Assembly (NCBI GenBank): GCA_009760855.2
Contig: WPIO01000024.1
Span: forward strand, 3,782,501-3,846,500
Source of the DNA: Cristatella mucedo
Taxonomy: Eukaryota > Bryozoa > Phylactolaemata > Cristatellidae
DNA: 64,000 nt
Direction: 5' to 3'
This document shows, piece by piece, positions 30,600 through 41,574 of the stretch (its first letter is position 1; every line of letters starts with the position of its first letter). A model generated the notes under the pieces. That model was not told the DNA's origin. It did no database searches and saw nothing but the letters and a program-made list of their open reading frames with translations. The translations under genes were made by a program, and so were the position numbers.

Positions 30600-31550
30600 G
30601 AAGCAGGGTGAGGGGGATAAAAGGGAGAATAAGAGAGAGAGAGAGTAAAGAGGGTAAGAGAACTCCCGAATACAGAGTGGAGGGAGGCGGTTCACTTCTG
30701 TCCGCCCGAAGCACTCGGTACTTATTACGGGTTTGCCTCATTCATGCTGCAGAGGTCTCCAGCGTCCGAGCTCGCCTAATAGACACTTCGAAAAGCGGAT
30801 AAACTAGCGTATTTCACTATTTCCAACTAAGGCCGTCGTGCATTGACCTCTTTTAAGACTAGATTTTAAGCGACTGCACCAGTGACCGAAGAATCGGTAA
30901 TCTAAGGCGCTGTTGTGACACGCTGTAGTCGTTTGGGTCTTTTGACAAAGGTGTTGCAGCTTTCACATCTAAGGGATTCAGCACTTCAAATGCACTTACA
31001 TTACACAGTAATAATATATACATAATAATAATAATGAAACTAGTGATAGTGTTTTGGCGTAGCACCCTACGTGTAGGCCGACTTCATCGCTGTCCGGGCT
31101 TATTCGCATTGCTTATTCGTCTATCTTGGCATGAGCGTGTGCGGTGTCCAGAAAGAGATTAAGGTCTCTGAGGGTGCTATACACATGTATTATTGTTATT
31201 AGTATTATTAAGGCCGTAGTTCTCCGTCTAGGCACTTTGCACAGACCGGATAGAAAGCATGTCGAACTGATTGACACTTGCTGCTAGCAAGAGCGATGAT
31301 TCGCAAGGGCAAGTAAAATTACTATGCAGACCAAATGGGCTCTTAGCTTCGCCTCAGATTTTGCCAAGTCAGGGGACTGCATGATAGTCGGTAGGGAGTT
31401 TGTGTCTGTGGAGCCCATTTTCGCGAGAACGCGCTAGCGAAACTGCACGAAATTTGTTGTATGCATTGTAAAGGCTATATACTAAAATAATGTCTTGAAA
31501 TTAAGCTACGCGAAGCCGTTTTTCGGTGTATTTTCACTGAATTCGAGCGG
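30600..31550. other. Gene-free spacer with tail remnants
   Basis: Two LINE/SINE tail-like scraps are visible, one on the minus strand at about 31020-31075 and one on the plus strand at about 31150-31212 (AGAAAGAGATTAAGGTCTCT, then TATTATTGTTATTAG). There is no gene. Confidence 0.4.
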
Positions 31551-31554
31551 GTCG

Positions 31555-32785
31555 CGGTAATTCATCGGACAAAGATCATCCGAGGTACCTCTGAAATCTG
31601 GGATATCTCAGTACTCCGTGCTAGGTCCGGCTCTTTTCACGGATCGTACTCTCCCTCTTGCTGATGTGATTGCCAAACACAATCTGGGCTTTCACTTCTA
31701 TGCGGATGTCACTCAGTTATACCTTTGCTTTGATCCCTCCCAGTCTTCGAGCATCTCGAATTCTCTCAACTCGCTTGCTGCATGCATTGATGACATCTGC
31801 ACATGGATGGCAGCAAATTTTCTAAAACTAAACGATGATAAAACTAACTTACTAGTTATGGGAAAACCCAGTGTGATTTCGAAATTGGAAAGGCTGACTC
31901 AAAATTGGCTCTGCCAGCATATCTCCGGTTGAATCAGCTCGAAATGTAGGTGTCATGTTCCAAAGTGACCTCTCGTTAGACGACCACATCAACTCCACAG
32001 TCAAGTCTGCCTACTTTCAGCTACATAACAGTGCCAAAATTCGGGCTTGCTTAGATAAGGATACCACATCGAAGTTGGTCCATGCATTTATGACATCCTG
32101 TCTTGACTGCTGTAACTCACTGCTTGTTGGCCTATCGGCATGTGCAATCAGGCGCTTACAGCTGGTGCAAAACTCGGCGGCTTTTCTGTCGTGAGCGTCG
32201 CAGTTGCCACATCACACCACTTCTCGCCGACCTGCACTGGCTACCAGTCAAACAACGGATCGACTTCAAGGTTTTGTCGCTCACTTTTAGGTCACTTCAT
32301 TCTTTGGCTCCAGCCTATCTCTCAGATCTACTCCCCCACCACGCCAAGCATCGTACCGCCTGCTTTTTGGAATCCAACAGTATACCAATACCGCGTACAA
32401 ACCTCAAATCCTTTGGAGATCGTGCAATTAGTTCGTAAGCTTCCAAAGCCTGGAACTCCCTCTCGACTTGCGTCAGAACATCCCTGACTTGACCCCATTT
32501 AAAAAGAACTTAAAAACAAACCTATTTAGGACAGCATTTAGTGGGTCCCCGTGATTCGTCCTTGATGTGCTTATGCATGCTGACACTGTGCATGCTACCA
32601 CTAACCACATTTGCATGCTGACCGTGTGCATGTGACCCCTAACCATGTTATTCATGTTGTTTATCAAGCATGACACCACTCACCATTCGATCGCGTTTCC
32701 TTTGCAGCAAATGTAAAGCGCCTAGAAAGAGATTGAGTTCTCTGAGGGTGCTTTATCAAGTGCGTTATTATTATTATTAACCCTA
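31555..32785 (+). mobile_element. LINE family A, 5'-truncated copy
   Basis: The copy runs from just before the reverse transcriptase catalytic box (GFHFYADVTQLYLCF, so YADD has mutated to YADV) through FLKLNDDKTNLLVMGKPS, LVHAFMTSCLDCCNSLL and LSLTFRSLHSLAPAYLSDLL to a frameshifted C-terminus. The UTR, hairpin and (ATT)n tail end at 32785. The loss of the second catalytic Asp plus frameshifts makes it dead. Confidence 0.88.
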
Positions 32786-32789
32786 AGGT

Positions 32790-33225
32790 TGTTAGTAATA
32801 CGTGCACTGTCAACATGCATAATATAGTTACTGGTAGCATGCAAAGTGTCAACATGCATGTATGCTTCGTGGTAGCTTGTACCGTGTCAGATCGCACTAA
32901 GGACGAGTCCAAGGATCCTTAAAATGCTGTGAGAAACAGGTGCGTTTTTAGCTTCTTTGAAAATGTCAAGTCAGGGGAAATCGTGTCGTCTGTCGGAAGT
33001 GAGTTTCAGGCTTAGGGAGCATGCGACCTAGTGGCATTGTCACTAAACAATTTCAGGTTTTTTCGAGGCATAGCTAAACGATTCGATTCAGAAAAGCGGG
33101 TCGTGTGACGCCTCGCCGGGTTGTGAGTACTTCCGATAGGTCGGCTGGAGCCTGAGTATGAAAGGACCTAAAAGTTAGTGACAACACCTTGAAGTCGATG
33201 CGCTGCTAGCCAAAGTGACAATTAG
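32790..33225 (-). mobile_element. LINE family A, degraded inverted copy
   Basis: The UTR motifs (ACTGTCAACATGCATAATAT, AAGGACGAGTCCAAGGATCC) and ORF-end motifs (AAGGACCTAAAAGTTAGTGA, CCTTGAAGTCGATGCGCTGC) are those of family A, in reverse orientation. It abuts the tail of the plus-strand copy, giving a tail-to-tail pair just upstream of pseudokinase 2. Confidence 0.7.
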
Positions 33226-33563
33226 TCAAAGTGGGGCAGTGTATAAATCGTTTGCGAAAAAATATTCCGAAACCGGATAGCGCTTCAGAATTACGCCTTC
33301 CAGTGGCGTCATCTGGCGGCCGTCGACGCCGAACGTGACGTCACAATGCATTCATTCCCTACTTCCCAGCGTCCCGCAGCCACTCTTCCGCCGAAATAAC
33401 ATTCGCCTCCTAGCCAACAACCTCCGAGACAGCCGAACCGTATCTGAACAATTTAAAATAATTCTGAAACCAACACGAAACCGGACGACAACGCGAAACC
33501 CCCGCTCGAAAACGTGAGCCTCCGTGAACCGTGAACGTGAACCGACTCCCAGAGACGGCAATA
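33226..33563 (+). promoter_or_regulatory. Presumed promoter and 5' UTR of pseudokinase 2
   Basis: About 340 bp separate the nearest LINE fragment from the ATG. I see no clear TATA box. The last 150 bp are rich in CCGAAC/CGAAAC motifs. Confidence 0.35.
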
Positions 33564-34784
33564 ATGAACTCGCTGAGCGACGAGACTCCATTTACGGCAA
33601 TCTACACCGCTTACGAGACGTCGCTCAACGGCGACCTGCACCATCTGCTCCGGCAACCACCGATGCTCTTCATCCACTCGGCCGGCGGCGGCGCCGATGA
33701 TCCGCCGATGACGCGCGCGGCGGATCTGTGCACAGTTGACCAAAGGCAGCCGAGCGACGGCGCCGTGCCGCCGGCGCAGCAGCAGCTCGTGCGCTGCTCG
33801 CGCGAACCGAGCGGCGTCGTCTACCGCCTCGTGTCGATCGAAGGCGAGCTGCCGCCCGGACTGCGCCAGTGCGGAACCGAGCTGCGGCTGTGGCAGCGCA
33901 TCGCTCAGGTCGTGCCCTACGTCGTGCCCTGCCGCTACGCCGCCTACGAGCCGTCAGCGGGCGGCTGCCACTGGTTCCTGCTCGACCTGCCGCGCATCAG
34001 GCTGTCCGACTACCTGCTGCTGGCAGCCGAGCGCCGCCTCGAGATCACGGTGCACGACGCTCTGCACATGCTGGCGTGCGTCGTGTGCGCCCTGCGCATC
34101 CTCGTGGCGCACAACTTCATCATCGGCCCGCGCGCGCTCGCCGTCGACAACCTGTGGATCGCCGCCGACTCGACGAGTGTGCAGCTGGAGAACGGCCTGG
34201 CACTGCTGGCCGACGGCGTCGGCCAGTGGCGCGACGGCGCGCTGCCGAGCCACCTGGCGACGGACCGCGATGACGACCCGGCGGCAAAGGGCGCCGGCGG
34301 CCGCGACGCGCTGACCGAGTTCGCCTACCTGCACGTCGCCTACCCAGAGCCGGCGAATATAGAGCAGTGGAAGCGCCTGGCAAATCGCTCGATCGGGGCC
34401 TGCCTGCGGCAGCTTATCGTGCTTACGCACGATCTCGTGCTGTGCCGAAACAGCGGCCGCGACCACGTCACCGCCTTCCCGAACGCGGACCGGCGAGCCG
34501 AGTACATCGAGGCGCGAATTCGCGCCACCGACGATTACGTCGAGGCGAACGGCCGGCTCAAATACCCTCTCATGTTCATGAACTACTGCCGCGGGCTGGC
34601 CGACGGCCTCGAGCTGGAGCAATGGGAGCCCGAGGGGGTATTTGACTGCATACAGCATCAGCTGCGGTCGCTGATCGCGACCGTGCCGTCCAAGTGCCTA
34701 CTACCCGAGAACTACTGCACCACCAAGATGGCCGACCGCCTTTTGCTGAACCCGCCGCTCGAGACGGAAGCGCTCCGTGACTAG
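33564..34784 (+). CDS. Intronless pseudokinase-like protein 2
   Basis: A single 406-codon frame starts at ATAATGAAC (A at -3). The frame is open for 11 more codons upstream, but from a GTG, so this ATG is preferred. It is colinear with pseudokinase 1: beta-3 region VVYRLVSIEGE (85-95, no Lys) against YAIRVINTEGE, hinge FLLDLPRIRLSDYLL against LLEHPLTTLRHLL, helix E DALHMLACVVCALRILVAH, a catalytic-loop position FIIGPRALAVDNLWI with no HRD, and VQLENGLALL (206-215) in place of DFG. The shared ENGL in the DFG slot is the strongest link. Residues 216-255 are a gap-like, low-complexity stretch; helix F may be QWKRLANRSIGACLRQL (269-285). Activity is not expected. It is CpG-rich, and AATAAA lies 19 bp after the stop. 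Confidence 0.75.
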   Translation: MNSLSDETPFTAIYTAYETSLNGDLHHLLRQPPMLFIHSAGGGADDPPMTRAADLCTVDQRQPSDGAVPPAQQQLVRCSREPSGVVYRLVSIEGELPPGLRQCGTELRLWQRIAQVVPYVVPCRYAAYEPSAGGCHWFLLDLPRIRLSDYLLLAAERRLEITVHDALHMLACVVCALRILVAHNFIIGPRALAVDNLWIAADSTSVQLENGLALLADGVGQWRDGALPSHLATDRDDDPAAKGAGGRDALTEFAYLHVAYPEPANIEQWKRLANRSIGACLRQLIVLTHDLVLCRNSGRDHVTAFPNADRRAEYIEARIRATDDYVEANGRLKYPLMFMNYCRGLADGLELEQWEPEGVFDCIQHQLRSLIATVPSKCLLPENYCTTKMADRLLLNPPLETEALRD

Positions 34785-34802
34785 GCGGCGCGAGGCTGCC
34801 CG

Positions 34803-34808
34803 AATAAA
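34803..34808 (+). terminator. Poly(A) signal AATAAA (pseudokinase 2)
   Basis: It lies 18 bp after the TAG stop. The very short 3' UTR matches that inferred for pseudokinase 1. Confidence 0.65.
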
Positions 34809-34829
34809 GTACGAGAGAGGAGGCTGCGT

Positions 34830-35510
34830 TCGCCTGTCGCGCACTCGCGCCGGCAGAAGCAGTAGCGCCGTCGAAACTTCTAGAGCGCTAGGATGTTTCG
34901 TCCTCATAAGGAATCTTGACGTCAGATGAGCTGCCCCACAAAAAAGCGGCGAACGAAAAGGTAGCCCCCCCGTGAGCTGACAGCCGCAAGGGAAGCATAG
35001 CCGACGGTCACCTGGTAGGAAATTATGACCCACGGCACTTCGTACATGAAGTGTACCTGTTTAATCCCTATATGCCTTGGTTTTTGTACGCAAATTTGTC
35101 ATCCGGCCGCTCCGTGTCGTTTTCGCTGAGATAAGGTATGGTAGAAATTCCCTATTGCTGCCAGATTGATTTTTAAAATCTTTGCAAATTAATTTGGCCA
35201 GTTTTGCATTTCGCCTAGCGATTATTATGCAGATAACGGCTTCCCTCTCCCTAGTTCAGCGGAAGGTAGCAGATGGGAAGCGACTTCTGTTTATGGGACA
35301 AACTTACTTTACGCACAGTCAAAATTGTCCAGGTTGATTATATTAAGGACAAGCATCCAGTGAAGCCGAGAAAATTCCAGAAACTCGCATCAAGTTTACC
35401 AAAAACTGCAGCAATCAAGATACTTTCCCAAAATATGATGATAACACGAAATTTTGCTTGCGAGTCGATCTCATGTGATACTAGGAAAGAAGCTGATGAA
35501 GAAGCCTTTC
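34830..35510. other. Gene-free stretch
   Basis: No gene or repeat is identified. An open frame at 35273-35566 runs into a microsatellite and has no domain. Confidence 0.35.
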
Positions 35511-35513
35511 TTG

Positions 35514-35514
35514 A

Positions 35515-35549
<35 letters not shown>

Positions 35550-35550
35550 T
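35514..35550. repeat. (CT)n(AT)n microsatellite
   Basis: A short compound dinucleotide run. Confidence 0.85.
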
Positions 35551-35644
35551 CAAATTGCATGATTAGTTCACTGCAGTTTATACCTACTGTATATAATTGT
35601 GCAGTTGTCGCTGCTACTCTGGCTAGAAAATAAGCTTGAGGTGT

Positions 35645-36275
35645 CGGAATTGAAAATGAAGGGACCTAAAAGTGAGTGAGAGAGCCTGGAAGCTGATACG
35701 CTGCTTGGCTGGTAGCCAGTGCAGGTCGGCTAGAAGTGGTGCGATGCAGCAGCAGCAACACTCACAACAGAAAGCCTAGCTACAAAGTTTTGCAACAACT
35801 TTAGGCGCCGATTTCGCATGCAGGTAGGCCAGCATTTTATGTTGCTGAAAGTAGGTAGACTACTGTCGAGTTGATACAGTCCTCTAGTGAAAGGTCACTT
35901 TGCAACAGGACACCTAGATTTTGTACGGATGCAACAGGAAATATGCTAGCAGAGCCAATTTTGAGCGTTATGTTTTCCAATTTCTGAGGCACGATTGGTT
36001 TGCCCAAAATTAGTAACTTTGTTCAATTGTAGTTTAATTTGAGACAATTTGCTTCTATCCATCTACGGATGTCAACAATACATGCAGCAAGGGTGTGTAG
36101 AGAATTTGACGTGCTTGATTTTGTGAGAGGCAACTGCAAACCAAAGGTACAACTGAGTGTCATCTGCACAGAAGTGAAAGCCTAGATTGTGCTTGGCGAT
36201 TACAAATCCAAGAGAAAGAACATAAACTGTGAAAGAGAAGCGGACCAAGTAGAGAACCCTGATCAAATGCTCATG
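35645..36275 (-). mobile_element. LINE family A, internal fragment
   Basis: AAGGGACCTAAAAGTGAGTG at the left (ORF end region) continues to GTACAACTGAGTGTCATCTG (the ADDTQLY region, read on the minus strand) and TAGATTGTGCTTGGCGATTA on the right. Both the 3' tail and the 5' half are missing, so this piece was cut from a longer copy after insertion. Confidence 0.75.
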
Positions 36276-36728
36276 TTAGTCTTTGAGGAGTCATTTTCGT
36301 TTGAGGCATTCAACACCCAAAAGTGAGTCAAGAAACTTGAAGTTTCTTGACATTCATAATGTGCCCGGAAAGCTCGCAGCCGCTGCCCTTATGCTAGGCA
36401 CTTTATCCTACACATCTTTTCTCCTTGTGGGGTGATGCTATCATATGACGCCGTCCACCATCGTAGACAAGTTTGCTCCTTTGAGTAAACGACAGGTCTG
36501 TCTACGCCACGACGCTCTTTGTTTTACGGCTGACGTAAAGAAGGCAGGGAATATTGTACAATTAGAGGATAGCACCAAGTAACTGATTTTTGTTTTGTTC
36601 TCTGCAGTAAAGAGTGTATTCCTAAACGCTTATGCTTAAAATAAATAGAAAATAGCTATTGCTCCGCAAAATAAACCTTACTTGTGTCGTCCGAAATGAT
36701 ACCTAATTTGGTTTTCTGTTTTTCTGTT
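36276..36728. other. Unassigned sequence
   Basis: No gene or repeat is identified between two LINE pieces. Confidence 0.3.
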
Positions 36729-39180
36729 AGGCAAGAGGCGGACGTCAGGCCAGGTCCGCTCATTTATTGACTGTCTGGAGAATTTTGATTTGGCCCAACG
36801 CGTTAATCATAGCACCCACGTCGGTGGCCACATTCTAGATCTCGTGATCACTAAGGATGTCCTCCCCACTGACTTTGTGGTGTGCCCACTGACCCTCTCA
36901 GATCATTGTTCGGTCTCGTTTACTGTTCCTGCTACCTCGTACGTACAGGGCAATGTCGAATTTGCCAAACGACGTAACTTACAAAGCATTGACATGGACA
37001 AGTTTTTGAAATCTGTTTGTGATGCAGGCCTTCTTGATCTGCATTCAGACTCGACCGGCAGCCTCGATACCCTCACTGATGCGATGAACATGACACTCAG
37101 GAGTGCTCTTGACAAGCATGCTCCCGTTCGCTCTATCCGTGTTCAAAGTCGTCGAGATTCCTTTCAATTTACAAAAAAACTCCTTAAGATGCGCCGCGTT
37201 AAGCGCAGGCTAGAACGTCGTTTCAAGAAATCGGGGTCTGAGGCAGACCTAGTCAATTTTAAAGACCTTCGAGTTTACACCCGAAAGCTTAAAAAAACCA
37301 GGGCTTCTTTTTTCATTAGAAAGCTGAATTCCTGCCAGTCGGACACTAAACAGATTTATAAGACAGTAAACCATTTACTGGCCAATGCTGTGAGGTCTGA
37401 CTCCCCAGATATTAAGGGCTCAGCCGAAAAGTTTTCAGCCTTCTTTACTGAAAAAATTGTGCACATACGTGCCTCCATTAAGCCCCCTCCGACCAAATCA
37501 ATCGCCGTTCCTCAACCTGTGACCTTTCTTAAAAGGTTCTCCGATGTTTCTGCCTGTGATGTGGCTGCCTTAACAATGAGGTCTAGAAAAAGGGCTCGTC
37601 TCCTGAAGACCCTATACCTTCATCTCTGTGGTCTTCACTTGCAGACCAACTTAGCCCTGCCGTAACTAAGATTTTTAATGCTTCTTTGGGAAAAGGGGTC
37701 GTCCCCAAGTCCTCCAAATCGGCAATCGTTTGACCTATTCTTAAAAAGCCTGGATTAGACACAGAGGTCATAGCAAACTATCGTCCAGTTTCCCTTCTTT
37801 CGTTCTTATCAAAGATTCTTGAAAAAATTGTTGCTAAGCAGCTAGTCGAACATATTGAAAATTATGGAATGTCAGAAACATTTCAATCAGGGTTCAAGAG
37901 GCAGCACTCCACTGAAACTGCTCTCCTCCGTGTTAACAGTGACATTCTACGTGGCAACGACGACGGGAATGTCACTGCACTAGCTCTGCTAGATCTGTCT
38001 GCTGCCTCCGATATGTTCCGACGGGGGGGGGAAGGCGCGGTTTCGGGCCGCTTCTTGAAGTTTTCGTGAAATGCTAGTAGGTATTAGCGTCCACAGGCTG
38101 ACACTTAGCTACAGGCGTCGGTACGAGCCGGCTTTAGGAACATGTGCCTCTTCAACTGGTTGGCACATCTGGCATGATCATAGACAGGGTCAGCATGCAA
38201 GTGTGGTTAGTGCATGCTGCCAAAACTTCCTGAAATTAAATGATGATAAAACCGAACTGCTGCTCATAGGACACCCTAAGCGTGTGGCTGGATTAAAAAA
38301 AGGCTTTGCCGGTCTAATAGGCGATGCTATTGTGCGGCCATAACCACGTGCTCGAAATTTAGTTGTCGTGTTCGACAGCTGCCCCAATTTCAAAAGCTTC
38401 ATTCAGAAGTCTGCCTCTACAGCTAGCCATCACATCCGATCCCTATCCAAGATTAGGAGCTGTCTCCCACAGTGGCATGTAAAAAAATTAACTAGCTCTT
38501 TAGTTCTGTCTCGGCTTGATTATCGTAATTCCTTTTTGGCTGGGCTGCCAAAGAAAGCTATTATGCCACTACAGCGGACTATGAATATGGCTGCAAGGCT
38601 GGTCTGCAAGTCCCAGCAGCTTGAGCACGTGTCTCCTTTGCTGAAAGAGCTAGGATGGTTGCCGGTTGAGCAAAGGATACAGAGCAAAGTTCTTACGCTG
38701 ACCCACAAGGCCCGCCACGGCTTGGCTCCTTCGTACCTAGCTACCTAGCTGAACTGCTGCATCCGTTTCAGCCTGTTCGCACCCTCAGGTCCTGTGTGGA
38801 CAATAAATTAGCTGTCCCATTCCTCCGATTAAAGACCGTTGGCGACAGAAGCTTTAGCTCTGCAGGTCCTAGACTGTGGAACTCGCTTCCACAATTCTTA
38901 CGCAACGACAACTACTCTCCTACTGTCGACTCTGGCACATCTTTTTCAGCAGTCCTGAGCTGCTACTCCTACGCTACTCACTACATCAACTGCTCTCTTG
39001 ACTCTGCTATGCTTCCCACTTTCTCTTTGTTTCGTGAGACGAAGTCTGTTGGCTACCGAATGCGTACCGAAAGCCGCTTAGGCTGTGAGTGCACTATACA
39101 AAACTCTCCTGCGTAACACCCACATGGTCTTTATGACTTTGTGGAGTTACTGACGGAGATAAATTACATTACATTACGTT
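36729..39180 (+). mobile_element. LINE family B, longest copy, reverse transcriptase core lost
   Basis: The frame opens inside the C-terminal end of an APE-type endonuclease: HVGGHILDLVIT, then LTLSDHCSVSF (the SDH motif). A basic linker follows (FTKKLLKMRRVKRRLERRFK), ending at a stop at 37663-37665. After a frame break come early reverse transcriptase motifs (NYRPVSLLSFLSKILEK, FQSGFKRQHSTETALLRV, LALLDLSAASD). The catalytic YxDD region is replaced by about 200 bp of foreign DNA (38020-38215). The ORF then continues with LKLNDDKTELLLIGHPKR, the thumb, TVGDRSFSSAGPRLWNSLPQ and a stop near 39116, and a (TTACA)n tail at about 39162-39185. It is a CR1/L2-type element of the Jockey superfamily, dead, 5'-truncated and of a different family from A. 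Confidence 0.88.
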
Positions 39181-39199
39181 ACATTAGCATTAATACCAT

Positions 39200-39862
39200 A
39201 CGCGTTGTTCTGCCACCCTAGCTAATGAGGGATAGGCGGGGCCATATCACTCTAGATTAGTAAACAAGCAAGTGTAACCGTGCTGGTGCCTTACATGACC
39301 GCTTTAGTTCATTTTAAAGTACAGGTTAGAGGAAATAGTTAATGGCTACCGGAGATTGAAATGAAAATGATATCAGGACACCAATTTCACCCGAAAGATA
39401 CATTTGGTACGTGTCTGAACAATTTATAAAGATAACAACAAAAAATTCCTCAAAAGACGGCTTATGATGTGCGAGGCCGACGAAGCATACTTCGGCATGC
39501 CTTTCGGGAATCAAGACAAGCTCTAGTCACGCTGTGCGGCATGCATACACAGCACGATAATTCTTGAAGGTGAGGGGAACGATTTTTGTTGGCTAGAGAA
39601 AATTTCTTGCATGATATTTGGTAATGTTTGAAATATATTTTCCCATTTAAATAATTCTAGCGTGTTTACTGGTTGGAAAACCGGAGAAATGAGATACGAA
39701 GTTAGCTATTCTACAAACTTGGCGGAAATGGAGGGACCGCTCAAGCTCCGGCTACTTTTGCATGGCGAACCTCCCAAAAGGTGACTTGGCAAGAGGTCCA
39801 CTCAAATCATGTATCCATACATTCCTTCATTCATCGCCCCAGTACCGCACTGACTTGAACAC
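39200..39862. repeat. Unclassified dispersed repeat R1, copy 2
   Basis: It is colinear with 22620-23240, sharing GATAGGCGG, TCTAGATTAGTA, CAAGTGTAAC, CTTCGGCATGCCTTTCGG, TTTCTTGCATGATATT, GGCAAGAG and CATTCATCGCCCCAG in the same order. It lacks the microsatellite of copy 1 and has no ORF or obvious terminal repeat. It follows directly on the (TTACA)n tail of LINE family B. Confidence 0.6.
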
Positions 39863-41570
39863 GCCGTTCCTTGTGCTCTGAACGGGAATCGGTCATCTTC
39901 ACGAGAGAGCAGGAAGTCGTACTTCAAGTCAGATATTGCACGATCCTTGTTTTATTTTACCGAAGTGGCGGATGGGAGAAAGCCTCAATTCCCAAGCAAA
40001 GTGACCGTATGTAACTGATAAGAGACTTTGGTCTTAAAAAGTTTAATTCAGAGCTTCTGACTAGACTCAGACTTGTCTAGATTCAGGGAGACTGTCAGAG
40101 TCAGACCCCTCTCCCAGGGTCTTGACTCAGACTATTCTGACTCTGTCTAGACTTACGGAGTGAAACTCTTTTGAATAAAAATGTCAACGCAAGACATGAG
40201 AGAAGCCAGCACTAACTGCTTCCTAACTTGTGACGACAGCGAGATGGGCAGTGCTTCTGCAACAACGCGGCCGGTCTATTAAAGACTAAAGGAGTCTACC
40301 GAGTGAATGACGCCTATTCATAGATAGTTAATCCAGAAGCCTTAAACCCATTCTGCTTCATAATGGGAACAGGTGCCCGGCTTTCCCTGTAGTTCATAGT
40401 GTGCACCAAAAAGAGGACTGGAGCTGTATGAAGATGGCTGCTGAGGGCCTTAAAGTATATAGCAAGAATGACTGGGAGTTCGTAGGAGAGTTTCAAATGT
40501 GTCTTCCCTTATATTCGTCTCCCAGGCGGTTTCTCCGAGTTTCCTTGTTTTCTTCGCTCACGGGATAACTGAGAATCTGAGGTGGACTATCACAAAAGGA
40601 AGCGGCGGCCACACGAATCGCCGAGTTCTCTGCAGGGGAAAGAAAAAAATCTAGTAAGAGCTGCTGGTAGACCCGCCCTCGGAAGGTGCTGATACTATCT
40701 CTGCGCATAAAATTAAGCCTTGCTAAGCAATTCGTCAGATCTGTATATGGTGGTGTAGTTCGATCGCATGCGGGCTGGTACCGCTCCTTTCCCCAACAGC
40801 TGGTGGGAGCATCCCCGAGAGGGGCCTGTGCACAGCTGTGGTCAGCTTCTAATGAGGCGTTGACACAGGCCGATAATCTGCTGGTGAACAGATGGTGGAT
40901 TCACCATCGGGGTCGGCCAAGGGACAGCCGGGGTCGAGGAGAAGGGACTCGAGTGTGAGAAGGGGGCGAAGGCGGCCGTGCGCCTTGCGGCTCCGTGCCT
41001 TGTGCAATAAACCGCTGGCGTTGTTCATCGGCTGGCTCGGTGATGTTCGAACCAAACTACAGGTGGGACAGCGGCTTTCAAGTAGCTCCAAATCGGAGCA
41101 AACATCAAAGTGGATATTTTTGTTGGACTGCGAATTGGCCAAGAAGCTGAACAGAATGGAGAAAGTAGCTTGAAGTGGTTACGTTTGCAATAGTTACGAA
41201 ATACTTGAAATTTCGTGAGCCCTGCGAAAAACCTATACGATTATTTTTTACATCTGTTATGGTTAGCGTATCCGCTATTATATTTATATAATGCAAGTGA
41301 GTATTTAGTGCTGCAGCACAACCAAAGCTAGTGATACCAGCCGCAGGTTAAGCATTGCGTAGGCTGGACGAACACTTAGTTCGCACAAATACTCTATGAA
41401 GTCGCCGTAAGGATCACGGAGGTGTATGCTCGTTCGTGAGCGGTAAAGAGATGTAGGACTTGAGCTCTTTTGGTCGTTATCGAAATGTGATTAGACTATT
41501 CCGCTCTCTGAGATTAATGTATTGTAATTTCTCAACGTGTGCAACTCCTCAAAGCCACAAAAACTAATTT
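39863..41570. other. Gene-free stretch
   Basis: No supported gene. Near 40040-40160 there is a TCAGA/AGACTC-rich patch (TTCTGACTAGACTCAGACTT). A GC-rich block at about 40790-41060 contains CAATAAACCG near 41007, which could be part of a worn LTR, but no ends or duplications are visible. Confidence 0.35.
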
Positions 41571-41574
41571 AGTG

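Noticed and set aside
33531-33563. Upstream GTG as start of pseudokinase 2
   Set aside because: A nuclear animal gene should start at ATG. The in-frame ATG at 33564 has A at -3.
40790-41060. Possible second LTR containing CAATAAACCG
   Set aside because: No TG...CA boundaries, target duplication or second copy could be found.
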